Below, piece by piece: positions 51,956 through 64,000 of a DNA stretch of 64,000 nt (within the stretch, counting starts at the first letter, position 1; the number at the start of each line of letters is the position of its first letter). Where the stretch lies: the NCBI RefSeq assembly GCF_958295425.1, contig NC_081138.1:2072501-2136500 (forward strand), in the 5' to 3' direction. The notes beneath the pieces were generated by a model, which searched no databases, was not told the origin of the DNA, and was given only the letters and a program-made list of their open reading frames with translations. The DNA is from Solea solea. Lineage: Eukaryota > Chordata > Actinopteri > Pleuronectiformes > Soleidae. A program made the position numbers and the translations under genes.

Positions 51956-54900
51956 GAAGCGTGTGAATAGTATGAAAGATGAGAGGTTGAAATAGATGTT
52001 ATGAAAGTAGTTCATCAAGACTAGAAAAGCTCTACGTCAACACAAAGCATTTAGCGTAAAATCTCACGCCTGATTCCGCACATGTTCCTCAATGTCAGAG
52101 CAGACGGAAAACAGAATATACAGACTGGTCATAACCATCTTAAATTTGACTTTATTGGAACAAGACAAAGTGTCCTTGTCCGAGAAGCACCAGGGACATT
52201 GTTAAGTGCTGGAATAAACATAGCAGAATAAGAGTTGGGGTCAGGATATGCGGCTATGAGGAGTTATCATGGCTCCTCTTCACTGGCATTTCTTTGGTTT
52301 TTATTTAAAGTAATGATATTGATTAGCAGGCAGCTACAGCGCCATTCAAGCCTTGTGTGTATTCAACTTAATCCCCTCATGCATTGCACATTAAGTTGGG
52401 ATTTGTGATGTCTTTATTTGTTGACTTTATTATTGTAGTAGCAGCACACCACCAGTTTTATGTCTTCTCTTTAACCTTTCAGCCTTTACAGGTTTGTTTC
52501 AGCATAAATGACTCATGTCTCGTCTTAAAGCATTTTAAAACGTAGACAGCCTGCTTTGTCCGGGAACACGTTTTCAAGTAATCAATTACTGAGCACTCAA
52601 GTTAAAAGTGTCCGTGCAGTGGAATCTGCAGTATTAGCTAAAGTGAGTTTACAATCGTCTGTTTTTCTTAGAAACTCTAATTTGTGCATTTAATTATCAG
52701 ATTAATGAAATATCTTCCTCCTGTTTAATGGTTAGTAAGGATCATCAGTTGACTGAAAGATTAGTTTGACTTTATGTTTCTGCTTCGGTGACCTCATAAG
52801 CAGGAAGCGTCATGTTTTGAGTTTGCTCATACTTGGACACAGTATCACTGTAATACCTTGGGAATTTCCTAAAGTTCTGCTGAAATCAAGGATGAACTGA
52901 TAAGATATTAGCAGTCAGAGGTCAAGGTGATAGTGAGTCTAGTTCTCAGATTCCTCACAGTCTTTAATGTGAATATTTTTCTCTTCTGTCACAATGAAAA
53001 CATAAAAAATAAATATCTCCGGTTTGTGGACAAAGCAAAACTTTAGAGGATTTCGTCATTTTGAGGTTTTGGGAAATAAACTGTTGACGTTTTGTTCCCC
53101 ATTATCAGATATTTTAAGCATGTACTAACAAGTTGAAGAGGTCAGGAATGGAGAAAGAACAGGAAGGAATGACGGAGAAGAAGGACGCATTAATGTGACA
53201 TTATGAAAACTAAATGCCATAAATCCCCATCACAAACTGACCCAATCAAGAAAGAAAATAAACAGATTCTTCCACAATGAAAGCAGTTAGTTAGTTGTAG
53301 CGCAACTGTGAATGCCATTATACAAGAATGCTGGGATGGAATTTAATTACATCTGGCACAATGGTTCACATGGACTGGAACTGATAAAACACATTTTTGG
53401 CGATAGCTCAAGAATTCATTTGCTATAAGACTTTTTATTAAACTCCTCCAAAGTCTTATCTGCACATATTATGTCCGCCTGAGCAGACGTGGATGTAAAC
53501 TGTGACTGTTTGATAGATGCTATAGGCTTACGTCATGAAAGTGGGTCTGTTGATGTGATGTGGTGGACATTGATTTTTGAGTCAGCGATGACGTTACGGG
53601 GCATTTTCATTACGCTGATCAGTTGCTTGTGAAATGTTTTGGCAGTCATTTGAAGTGGAACCTTAAGACACACGATCATATCTACATCCTTTGTCCTCGG
53701 AGGAGACTTTTGAGTCAGGGGTCACCTCGCTGACACAAATTCTGGCCCCCCTGCTGCAGCTCAGATGGATCTAAGCTTGTTTTCCACCGTGTCTGCAGCT
53801 GCAGCTGTGCATGCTCATATCTAGGTTACAACGGAGGGATTTTTCCTTCTTTTTCTCAAAGAAAAAAATATGGTGCGATGATTACTCAGGGAAGAAAAGG
53901 CTGAAATGGCTGAAACGGTACCAAGACTTAGATCCACCTGGTCAATTGAGAAATACAGTATATTTACATGGTGAATGCGGTGAATGTCTCATTATTCAGG
54001 CATGGGTGTGTGCAACTGCCAGTAGCATCGACCTTGGTGGTTTTCTTTTACATGTAGTCACACAGAGAGGTTGTGGATTACCATGTAAGGAGGCCGACTG
54101 AACAGCATATGTATCGAGTGTATTCAGAATATACCACTCTCTCTGTTTCAGATGGGAATGTTGGCAGTTGCCGGCCTTGGCAGAGGTTTTATGTACATCT
54201 TAAAAGCACAGTTCACGTGTAAATGTTTTGCGGGGAGCGGGATTCCCCTCTACCAGAATAACTTTGCAATTCCAGTTCCAGATTTTTCACCAGCTCAAGT
54301 ATCTTTTTGTCCATCGGGGACAAAACTGGTCTTTCTGCCGATGCTGAAACAATGGCATGGATCAGTGTGTGGGCTCGTGTGCTCATTTCTCCTTGACAGT
54401 TGTGGAAAGAGTTGAGAATCAGCAGAGAGTTTTTCACTCCTTCCTTTTCCCAGTGCTTCTTGGCTGCCTGTAAACCTTGCAGTGTTTTTTTTTCTTTGGT
54501 TTTAAAAACCTTGAAGTCAGGTTGCTGATCAGCAGGAATAAAGAACAAGGTCGGACAGAAAAATTGGCGCAGTAAGAGACGGAGGAATGAAGTTTTAGCT
54601 TCTGTCCATTGAAGCTGTTAAGTTTCAGAGTCACAGGTTAATGAATGTTCATCCGTTACTACGTTATTATAAAATCCTGCCGTGCGCTCACAGACCGAAC
54701 ACGCAGTGCCAGGTGCTGACAGAGTGCATATTTCTGTGTAGATGAATGAGAAAGAGGCTCTCAGCGTTAGGTCCAGGTGTTTCTGGCCCTGTCCTGTGTG
54801 TTTTCTTTCACCCTCTGAAAACATTCTTTAATATTTTAAATTCAGCCACGCTCTGATGGATGGAGCAGTATTAGCCACATTCCTGCGTGTAGTTGAGTGA

Positions 54901-54990
54901 ACAGTCTATCGGATGATCTGTCAAACGTGACAGGGCCAAGGATGTTTGGAATCTATTTAGAAAGATATTTTAACTAATTGAGTCGCCCCC
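51956..54990. other. Intergenic spacer, nothing recognised
   Basis: About 3 kb with no recognisable gene, array or complete transposon. Short open frames near 53.8-54.5 kb lack coding character and splice context. Confidence 0.5.
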
Positions 54991-54997
54991 AGTTTTA

Positions 54998-55130
54998 GAC
55001 ACACACACACAGGTTTGCGTAGCTATTCTCCTTAGGACACTTCATTGACTTACATTCATTTGTACAGCTTAAAACAAAGCACTGTCTCGAACCTTAACTA
55101 TAACCAGTTAATGCCTAACGCCTAACGCGC
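54998..55130 (+). repeat. CA-anchored dispersed repeat, copy at 55.0 kb
   Basis: (AC)n is followed by GGTTTGCGTAGCTATTCTCC, TTAGGACACTTCATTGACTT, ACATTCATTTGTACAGC and an AACCTTAACTATAACC tail, the same order as at 43.9 kb. Confidence 0.8.
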
Positions 55131-57400
55131 AGTGAGTGATAAGACTTGCTTTGGAACCACGTCTCTCTCAAGGATATATTGAACACTTACAAAGGGCCCT
55201 TTTATTCCAGCCCACATACTGACATACTGTAGTCTAATGGAGACACTGTTATATTCCCCATTCCATGAATACGCTCACGTTGCTGAGGAAAATATCAGTC
55301 ATTGATTTCTCTGTCAGGCAATCGCTTCATTATTCTGGAAATGGACTTTTGGTCATGAAGATGATGGCGTTTGAACGTTGACTTTCAGGATTTGTTTTCG
55401 AGTAAGAAAACTCTGGCCTTTTTCATCTCTCTGTGTTGAGTAGAGAGAATGTTACTGTCCTGTCAAGATTGAATATTGATCATAACATGCATCACAATGC
55501 TCTGTGATTGTGTTTACAGAGAGACAAAGGCTGTTTGTGTTCTGAAATATGTTGCCAGTGTTTTCCAGTTTCTGATAGGGTTTCTAAGAGATGTTAAAGA
55601 TGCTCTGTAACAAAGAAAAGATGACATATTTACAAACTGCTGTAGTGAAACATTCTCCGATCTCTGTGGAAACAATTCACATTTGTTTCTCATTATTTTT
55701 CTGCTATTTTAATATCTGATAATAATGAAATACAAGTATCAGATATAATAAGTATGTGAAAAAATCATAGAAATATCACATTTTGTTGGTTTACTTCCCT
55801 CAACCAGGGGAAAACGACTTTAATGTTTGTCAAAAACAGAGCTTAAAACTCTTACTTTTCAGTAATGTTAATTTTGCTTTATATTTCCATGTGCTGATAG
55901 CAGTTCCAGCTAAAGCTTACATTAGCATTCTTGCCTTGTCAGCCACACTGTTGTGGGCTTAACGGATGTGTTTAATTCGCCACTCCTGTCATATCAGCTG
56001 CTGAGGCTAAGATGTCAGATTTGTGTAGTCTGCAGTGACTTCTCCTTCTCTTCCTGTTTCTCAGCTTTTTGTTGCTGCTGCCAGAACCTGAGAAGGAGGA
56101 GGACGAGAAATAGCTCATTTTTAAAATGATAATGTCCTGGTGGGTTATGTCATGTTGGCCGGGCTTAAGGTCATTTACACTGGACGTGCCTGAGAAAACA
56201 AGCAGGAACAGCAGGCCAGCAGTTTAAAAGTAGATTATATTAACGGCATGGTGGTTCATATCACAGTGGTATGAAGCCTTTGTGCAGTGAGAACAGTGAC
56301 AGCCTTATTTCATGCCCCGCATCACCCTGTAAAACACCAGTTAATGTCAAGTCATGGGTGATGAAGCAACGTCTCCATCAGCACTAAAGCTGCTGATTGT
56401 TGGCTCCCCTCTGGTTCACACATGTCAGGGAAAAATGTGTCTTGAATTTGGCTGAATGCACTTTCAAAGTTACTCCGGAGTTTTCCGAGCTGTGGTTGTT
56501 TACAGCCTGTGATTTCGTGTGAGGAGATGCTATCGGGTCTCAGGAAGTCAGTTGGCTAACGCCTTGGCGTTTACACTGCAAGAGTCCGTTTCGGTCGTCT
56601 TTGACCTATTTCTGTGGTTCTTACTTTGTCGGTCCAAAAAAAAATGACAACAATAACATGAAAGATAAACATTCTTGCCTTCATATGGGCAAGAATGTGC
56701 GTAGAGCTGAATTATTTTTGTATATAATTTATGTATAATATTCTCTGTTTTCTACATTTTTAGGCATTACTCATCTGCATATTTCACATTTGTAGACTGT
56801 TTTTTAATATAAACTTGATTAATTCCACAGGTTCCTTAGCTGTAGGTGTAAAACTTGGACATAAGTACATTTTTCATTTCCCTCCACAGCTTTAAAATAC
56901 AGGTTGACAACAGTAGAGATGAGTTGTAATCAGGACAGGGCAGGACGGGTCTTTGTATTAGATCAAAAATAATGATGCATGCCCGGTCCTCTTAACACAG
57001 TCCACAGTCACAGGAAATAGCTGACAGCAGGAATGCTCCCTCGCTCTCTCCATCTGTCTCTATAGGACTCAGCTCCACTACTGGTTGGCTGACTTCTTCA
57101 TACAACAACTTCCTGTAAACAAGTCATGCTGCCAATGCACCCTCCCATCCTCCACCTCTGATCTCTAGGGATTCTCCGTTTGACTTCCTTATGCAGCACA
57201 ACAATCACTTTGAACTTTCTTGAAAGGGTCAAAGCGTTTCATAAAGTGATTTTCAGGGGGCAATGGCCTTCAGAGTGCAGGGTGATGTTAACTCTCTGAT
57301 GGAATCATTTGAGATTAGGTTCAGGAAAGAAAAAAACTCTTTTTTAATCAGTTGTTTTTTACTGTGAGCACTTTTCCGTGTCTTAAAATGATTGACTGTC
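55131..57400. other. Intergenic spacer
   Basis: Non-coding in appearance. It contains one short snapback palindrome at 56669-56698. No gene recognised. Confidence 0.5.
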
Positions 57401-57454
57401 AAGTATCAATCATAGGTTGGTTAGGTGGTTTAACCAACCTATGTTTTTAGCATC

Positions 57455-57775
57455 TAGAGCTGCAACTAACCATTATTTTCACAATCGATTAATTTGTCGA
57501 TTATTTTCACGATTAATCGAGTGATCGTTTGGGCCATAAAATGTCAGAAAACACTAAAAAAAAATAGTTGATCAGTGTTCGTCAAACCTAGAAATGATGA
57601 TGTTCTCAAATGTTTTTGTCCACGAACCAAAATGATTCACTTTTAATGATTTCTTTGTAATTTGGGGCAAAGAAATGAAGAAAATATTCACATTTAAGAA
57701 GCTAAAACAATCAAAAATCTTGTTTTAATCATGAAAAAAGCTTCAAACCGATTAATCGAATAATTGTTTCAGCTT
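57455..57775 (+). mobile_element. Interspersed repeat (AATCGATTAAT family), most complete copy
   Basis: Runs from TAGAGCTGCAACTAACC through CACAATCGATTAATTTGTCG and ATATTCACATTTAAGAAGCT to CGAATAATTGTTTCAGCTTC. The two ends, GAGCTGCAACTAA and the reverse complement GAAGCTGAAACAA, form an imperfect inverted repeat. No ORF. It is a non-autonomous element shared with the 4.5- and 47.5-kb copies. Confidence 0.75.
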
Positions 57776-57949
57776 CAAACACAATTTGTTTCTTATTATT
57801 ACAAAGTGCAACCTTATTAATTGTTGCCACATTGAAAAGGAAAAAGCTACTACACAACTTGTGTCCAGTTGTGATCTATAAACTTTAATTTTAAATAACA
57901 CCAGGTAATAGTTTAGATTGACTGCGTTTTGGTGTGATTTCTTTGAACT

Positions 57950-58130
57950 AGGGATGAGCCCATACGATACTATGTTGTTAACAGCTTTAAAATAACTGTA
58001 TCGGCCTGATATCGGGATTGGTAGATACTCAAGGTTGTGACATCGTGACGGACATGAGAGTTTTAGTTGCTGTTGTTGGATCGTGTTGGAGTCTGTGTGC
58101 ACCTCAAGGCAGCAAGGTATGCTGGTTCGG
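57950..58130. mobile_element. Second copy of the ATCGG-rich element
   Basis: Starts CTAGGGATGAGCCCATACGA; shares ACTGTATCGGCCTGATATCG and TTGGTAGATACTCAAGG with 51.85-51.90 kb. The right end is diverged. Confidence 0.55.
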
Positions 58131-58871
58131 TTAACCATTGTGGTTATAGATTAAATCAGCCATGACATGCACTTGGTCGCCTCCAAATAAACCACTCAGT
58201 TACGTATTCTCTTGGTTTACTCGTTGCGGGACCAATGACTGGGTAGCAGCTGCACGATTAATGGTTTTCTGTCCACATGTGAATGTAGACCTGAGAACCT
58301 GCTGGAAATGCTGCAGTTTGAGGCAATAACAGACATGTCCGAAGTGACAGATAAACTCTGGCTCAGTACGTCCGACCTGCTGTGTGAGTTATGCCACTGA
58401 CTGTGGAGAGTCGGCATTGTCTTTTTCAAAAGTGTAATAGTTCATGTTCATTTGTGATCATGAAACATAGCTGTAAGTTATTAGTGTCAGAACCTATAAT
58501 GCATTCCTGGTATAATCCTATCATTATTACAGATGCTAGTGTTTACCTGCTGGCACGAAAAGGCAGAGTTACACCTTCATAAAACATAAAAAAAAGTTTG
58601 GTGTAGCCATGTTTGGTAACAAGAGGTGACCTGTTCAGACTAATGGCACTCCCACTTTTGTCTTGGCTGTGCTGTGGTCTTGGAGGAATGTAGGTCATCT
58701 GGTTTTAGGCCCTGGATTTATCATTACAATCAATATTGGCTCCGACTTAATTTCACACATATTTCACACATAACTTAACTGAAACGAGTTTGCGATATCA
58801 GCCCGTGTTTGTGTGTTTGCAGAAATGCTGCCGCTCGTTAAATGTCTGACATCCTTGTGTTTGTCCAGCAG
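58131..58871. other. Spacer or intron upstream of the dennd2b ATG exon
   Basis: No distinct feature. If an upstream non-coding exon exists, this is part of dennd2b intron 1. The acceptor TCCAGCAG ends at 58871. Confidence 0.45.
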
Positions 58872-58896
58872 GTGAGGTGGTGGTTCGCAGACCAAC

Positions 58897-61800
58897 ATGA
58901 CAGCCAACAAGAGTTCCAAGGCTGTGCCTCGTGCAGGAGGGGGTAAAACTTCCCGAGAAGCCCCCGAAAGGTCAGTGACACGTGGGACAGGGTCGGGTTG
59001 GTTAATCTGCACTTTCAGTCATGTTGCACGATTTCGGAAAGTCCACCTGACTAGATTCATTTGATTAGATTCATTTTTTAAACTGTACCTGCAGTAATAT
59101 TTATTTTCAACCACCTAAGGGATCAGTCTGTAGTAGCTTTCTCTTTATTTTTACCTCATGTGTAAGACCCGGGATTGTCAGTCATGATTACACTCCCAAA
59201 GCTCTTGCAAGTACAATCCCGTATCCTGGACAAGGGCCCCATCCAACTCTGAACTGTGAGTAGTGAGCTGGAGCTTGTGTTAGCATGTCGAGAGCTGATT
59301 GTGTCCTGCTGGGGGACAAAAACTAACTTTGGGAATGATATGTGATATCTGCAGGATTCATTTCTCACACATCTATCATCCTGTGAATTTATAGCAAGCT
59401 CAAATTTGATTTAAATACAGTCTCGGTAGCAGCAGGGAAAAAGCAGCTGTGTTTCTGACTGTCTGGTGTTAACTTAAACCAAGTTGGTAGATGAAAAACG
59501 AAGTGCTGTTGTTGTAAACTAATCATAACACTAATGATCAAGATAAATATCATTATTTATGTATTGATGAAACAGATTCTGTGATAAACCTGGTGAAAGT
59601 ATGTTTGAAAAACAGTGATCAGTCGAGCATAAAGCTCTCTCATGCTGCTGGTTATCTTACTCTAACATGATAATTCTTCAGTTTTAAAGTCCCTCTTGAC
59701 AAATATCATCATAACACTTGAGATTGTGAAAGGCCTTAAGGGTTCATATTGTAACACATGGAGAGGTGTTAGATGTGTAGGAATGCGCCACAGTTTTTAG
59801 GAGAAATTACACCCACACTGAACTTTAGAGGCAAAAAAAACAAATAAAACCTACAAGCTACAAGCAAACAAAAAGATAATGTATATATATATATATATAT
59901 ATATATAAGCTCATACTACCCTGACTGCTGTTCTATATCCAGAGATTTATTGGGCCCACATATCCTCCTAAACTTGAGTTAAATTAGTGCTGAATTGAGT
60001 TCAGATTAACGTAGAACTTAACAATATGTGAAGTTTACAGAGAACAGTCGAAGAGCTCGTCCTGTGATCCCTCTGCTTTCTCTGTCCTGGTCAGTCAGAG
60101 GAAGTGGCTTGTGGTCTGCGTGCCCTGGAAGCCTGAGGGAAAGCCAGAGACCAGGTCGTGACTGGCTCTGAGTCTTTGTACAGTACTTTATGTGTGGCCG
60201 GCTCGTCTGAAGCTGACTGAACTGGGCTTATTTATACAGGCATGATCCAGACCACTACAAACCCCTGAAAGTCCTCAAGTTCTAAATATACTTAAATTCT
60301 GCTCATAGTTTCTTTTTCTTGTCTCCATTCAAGATGTCTTTGTACCGAGGTCTTCACTTTACAGCACGAGGAGTAATTCTAGCTAAAATAGGTTGTAATA
60401 TTCGGAAATCCATCTTCTTTTGTGGCTGCGCTTACTTTTGCAGTGGATCAAGTCTGCTGCTTTGTAAGCAGATCAGATTCAACTACACTTTAAGGGGATT
60501 AATGGTCAACAAACCAGCGTGAGTGGTCAGCTAAGAAGCACATTTCACAAAAACTTTGAATTTGTATGTAACCAAGCAAACACATGCTTGTCACAATTTC
60601 AGAAATGTTGGGTTTTCACGATCTGGTTGTCACTAAAACGTTCCACTGATGTTAAACATCAGAGTCACTGCTTCCCATAGCTGACGTCTAGTTTTGAGTT
60701 TTGCCAGAGAACCAATATGGTTTTAATTTGTCAGACTTATAAGTCTCCAATGAAACATGTCATATTTTATACTACTAATCAATATCAGTGGGCTCAAAAA
60801 GTATTTTCCTCTTGAAGCCATGTGGTCTGTTTGACTTAAATGCTGAAGTTTTAACTATACAGAGGTGGAAACTTAAACACTGTACTTGGTTTCAGTATTG
60901 GATGCCCCTCTGGCCGTATCCACACGGAAACAAGACTTTTCCTATATGATCTTTTTTCTTTTTTGTTCTAAAAGTTTTCCATAAACACAGCATTGTTTCG
61001 AGAAATGTCTTTGTAGCCACGAAACTCCCAAAATGACTCTTAAATGCTGCAGTACACCTGTGGGGCATGCGCATAAAGCTTGTACACTGTGTACAAACAT
61101 TTTAAATAAAGCTTTAGTTGAACAAGTGTATACTACAATATGTGCAATAACATAAACAGAAATAGAATGAACCAAGTCAGAGGGACTTAGGAAAGATAGC
61201 AACAGCGAATGCAAGAGCAAGTGAGCGGTGGGACATCATTTTCACAAAGTTTGAAGTTTGAATGCCAATTCCGTGTTGATGAAAAGCTGAAAATATACTA
61301 AATGTTTGCAGATACTCAACTAAACTACACTCGTGCTCACAGGGAAATGTTGCACTTTTTGCTCCAACTCATTTATCTGAAAAAAGCCCATGAATTTAAC
61401 CTGTATTTTGAGATATTACAGCAGATATTTGTTATTTCTTCTTTCTTTCCTGTCTCTGTTTTTATCTTGTGAAGTATGAACAGAAGTCCTTTACTTTAAA
61501 TAAAGTATTTAATTTTGTTTCATTACACCAACTACAACAGTGAAATGCTATTGTAAATAATCTAATAATACAATATGAATGTTAATTTATCAGTCACAGA
61601 GGCTAAGAACTTTCGTTTTGCAGATGAACTGAAGTTCACTGATTGTTGACAGGATTTTTACTTGTAAAATAGCATTTTTACATTGTTGAATCCATAGATT
61701 ATGGATCCATAGATTATGGATTTAACAATGTAAAAGATTATTTACTGCTTAAAATGTGTGAGCCTGATCTTAGATTGGGGGTTCACCTATTAGTTATTAG

Positions 61801-64000
61801 TAGCTGATTTTAATTGTTGTGGCTGATTGCCCATACTATACATTAATAACCAATAATGTATATAAACAGTGCATTACTATATGTTATAGAGCTTTTATTA
61901 AATGCTAATATTCTTGCTTATGTTTGATAAAAAAGTGACTTGAATGTATCCCTGAAATGTATTTCATTTATTCTTCTGCGAGGATGAAGATTCAAAACCA
62001 AAGTTGAGTTTTTTCCCATGATTGATGGCATTGATGTGATTTCAGAAAACTATAGGCTAACGTGAGTCATCACGTTGAACTTCTCCTATTTCTGTGAGGG
62101 ATCTTAGGCAGGATGCATCCATCATACTTGCAGCTCGCAGGTTGCCCTAGCTGTTGTAAAAGTTTCCCCACCCTGGAGCAGGAGGAATGAAACCAGGGAA
62201 GGGCAGATAGGTGTGTGAAGTGAGATCTGTCCTGACCTGCATTGTTGGATCACAGTCTGCAGCCCTCAGCTTCCTCCTCCTTCCATAACGCTTGTTATTC
62301 TAACCATTGCTGTGACATCAGATCTCCCAGGGCTTTACTTTCGCAATAGTTAGTCAGACTTTAAGTCATGCCAAGGTTCCTGAGAGACAGTGTAAGGTTG
62401 TAGTAAGGTGTCAGGAAGCAAGAGGGAACGTTTATTTCTCATAAAGTCTTAAAGGAGGTGAGCACCGTATGCGTGCATTACTGTGTGTGTAATGTGCGCT
62501 GGTACAGTCTCGTTCACCTAGTATCACTTAGCTGCATGGACCAGAAAAGGCTCTGACGACCAGACAGGAGCAGTGAGACGTTCAGGTAAGAGCGCTGTAA
62601 TAAATTGTGCTTTCTGTGTGAGGTCCACGGCGATTCTCCCCATGTGGAAAAATCCTCAGTGGCATTTTAATGTAGTCTGTATTTCCTTTGGCCTTTGTTT
62701 TAATCTCATGCTGCCAAAGACAAAATACTTTCCTGTGGTTATTCTAAATAAGTGGCTCAGGTTCTCGTTCTGCCTTTGAAGTTGGGAATGAATTCAAAAC
62801 CTTCAGCTGATTCTTTTAACTTTTCTCACATCTGTTTCACATTGATTTTTCTGTGACTTTGCTTACTGTTGAGCTGTGTGGATTTGTTGGCTGCTCTACT
62901 GATTTGCCTCTTTTTTATTAATAGCCCTAAAATATTGTTTATTATTTTGAAAATGTTGATTTTCACTGTTCCCTGTCCTGTTTCAGGTGCCGGTCCACAT
63001 CACCGTGTCCTGTTCTCTCAGGCAGCCAGGGGCAGAGCCAGCAGCCGCTCCTCAGCGACGGTGACTCTGGGAAGCAGGCGAGGTACGTCCGCACTGACGG
63101 CAGATTCCTGGTACGTACTGGCTGGAAGAGCAAGACAGCCAGCCTGTGCAGCGGTGCATTACTCACAGGTGACTCTGAGTTCCAAGGCCGTCTGGTCAAG
63201 TCAAAGAGCATCAGCTGTCTGGACAACAGGCTCTCCATCTACAAGCCCCCAGGTCAAACTAAAACCTGTCAGGACAGTCACGGTGCCCAGGAAGAGAGGG
63301 ACAAACAAGGGGATCACTCTGTGGGAAGTGGACTTAATGGAAGGCCACTAACCTGGAGCACACTGTCACTGGGACCTTCCTCTGGCCAAAGCCACAAACG
63401 TACCCTCTCACTCACGCGCTCCGTAGCAGGTGTTCCCCCCGCCACCATCCGTAAAAAGATCTCAGAATGGGAGTGCAGAAGGGTTCCTCTGCCTAGGATG
63501 AGCTTGTGTCTGGATAAAAGAGGAGGAGAGCGTGTAGGAGGCAGCGAGGGCTGCCCAAGTCTGCTCTCTTCTCCCTGCAGTGAGAAAACCTTTGACTTTA
63601 AGGGAGCTCGCAGGATGAGCACAGCCTTCTCTGAATGCTCCTACACAGAGACGGAGGCAGAAGAAGGAGTTTCAGACAAAGACAACCTAGGTCGCTTCCA
63701 GAAAAGGATCGGTAAGACGGAGTCTTCGGGAACATTTGTGCGTTCCCTATCTGCTCGGAAGGAGACATCGGCCGTCCTCAATAGGATACAAAAGATAGAG
63801 CAGGCCCTGAAAGAGAATCCCAGTCCTCCCCCTCCACGTTATCTGAGTAATTGCTATGCTCCAGACAAGACAAGACAGAGGTCTTTTGTGATAGGTGATG
63901 GCTTGGACAGCACATGCACCAGTAAGCGCAGCAGTATTTGCTCAGTGGCCACTGAGCCAGATGCTGTGTTGGTGTCCGATAAGCTCTCTAAACTCAGACA
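58897..64000 (+). CDS. dennd2b: DENN domain-containing protein 2B (ST5), N-terminal part, continues past window
   Basis: DENND2B (ST5) is a Rab13 exchange factor that acts at the plasma membrane and links to ERK signalling. Two coding exons are seen: 58897-58970 and 62987 to beyond 64000. The first gives MTANKSSKAVPRAGGGKTSR, matching the remembered human start MTANKNSS. The second is open to the window edge and carries conserved blocks: IRKKISEWECRRVPLPRMSL, SEKTFDFKGARRMS, FSECSYTETEAEEG and SAVLNRIQKIEQALKENPSP. About 362 residues are present, all of the disordered, Ser/Pro-rich N-terminal region; the DENN module lies downstream. The ATG exon begins after an acceptor at 58871, so its 5' UTR must continue in an upstream exon. 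Confidence 0.92.
59880..59908. repeat. (AT)n microsatellite in dennd2b intron
   Basis: About 14 AT units in the first coding intron of dennd2b. Confidence 0.9.
61676..61735. repeat. Imperfect palindrome with internal 15-bp duplication
   Basis: Arms 61676-61695 and 61716-61735 are reverse complements at 19 of 20 positions. The centre is ATGGATCCAT, itself palindromic. ATCCATAGATTATGG occurs twice in tandem. Confidence 0.85.
62500..62585 (+). other. dennd2b: Candidate alternative first exon of dennd2b
   Basis: A stretch ending GAGACGTTCAG|GTAAGAGC has a near-consensus donor at 62586, only 400 bases before the large coding exon. The ATG at 62536 gives six codons and a stop, so the exon would be non-coding, and translation would have to start inside the large exon. 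No acceptor of quality precedes it closely, which fits a first exon. Inference from splice signal only. Confidence 0.35.

Noticed and set aside
54152..54415. 87-codon frame beginning near an acceptor-like TTTCAG
   Set aside because: No matching donor, no homology recognised, and an antisense frame of similar length overlaps it.
63314..63622. Minus-strand 102-codon frame
   Set aside because: Antisense shadow of the large dennd2b coding exon.

Overview
The window is nuclear DNA of a vertebrate, almost certainly a teleost fish. Genes are split by many short GT-AG introns, CA/GT microsatellites are everywhere, small inverted-repeat transposons of types common in fish litter the introns and spacers, and the proteins match SCUBE2, TMEM9B, DENND5A, DENND2B and SINHCAF by family features I recognise. 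The intron density and compact genes suggest an acanthomorph-like teleost, but species cannot be read from this.

Layout, all genes on the + strand: (1) 1-7216, last ten exons of dennd5a (end of RUN1, PLAT, RUN2), 3' UTR to about 8450; (2) 9110-9345, a motif-rich promoter, then sinhcaf-like (sinhcafl/fam60al) with coding exons 10494-12161 and a 3' UTR to about 14110; (3) a 73-bp minisatellite at 14484-15120; (4) scube2, 23 coding exons from 15572 to 33765, with nine EGF modules, a spacer, three Cys-rich repeats and a CUB domain; (5) tmem9b, five coding exons from 35831 to 40436; (6) an 18-kb gene-poor stretch (40.8-58.9 kb) full of repeats and small transposons that may hold non-coding first exons; (7) dennd2b (ST5), ATG exon at 58897 and the start of a very large exon at 62987 that runs off the window.

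The order dennd5a - scube2 - tmem9b - dennd2b on one strand matches human 11p15.4, while SINHCAF in mammals lies beside DENND5B on chromosome 12. The window therefore looks like the 11p15 paralogon with a SINHCAF ohnologue still in place. The genes do not form one pathway. Two are Rab-exchange-factor family proteins (DENN), one a secreted Hedgehog release factor, one a lysosomal membrane protein and one a SIN3-HDAC subunit.

I found no evidence for a wholly new biological system. The parts most worth checking are splice-site oddities (two GC-AG introns, one following an apparent cassette exon of scube2; a duplicated donor in tmem9b; two NAGNAG acceptors), an extra cysteine in scube2 EGF6, short-loop snapback palindromes, transposons with readable target duplications, and a dense promoter motif cluster.
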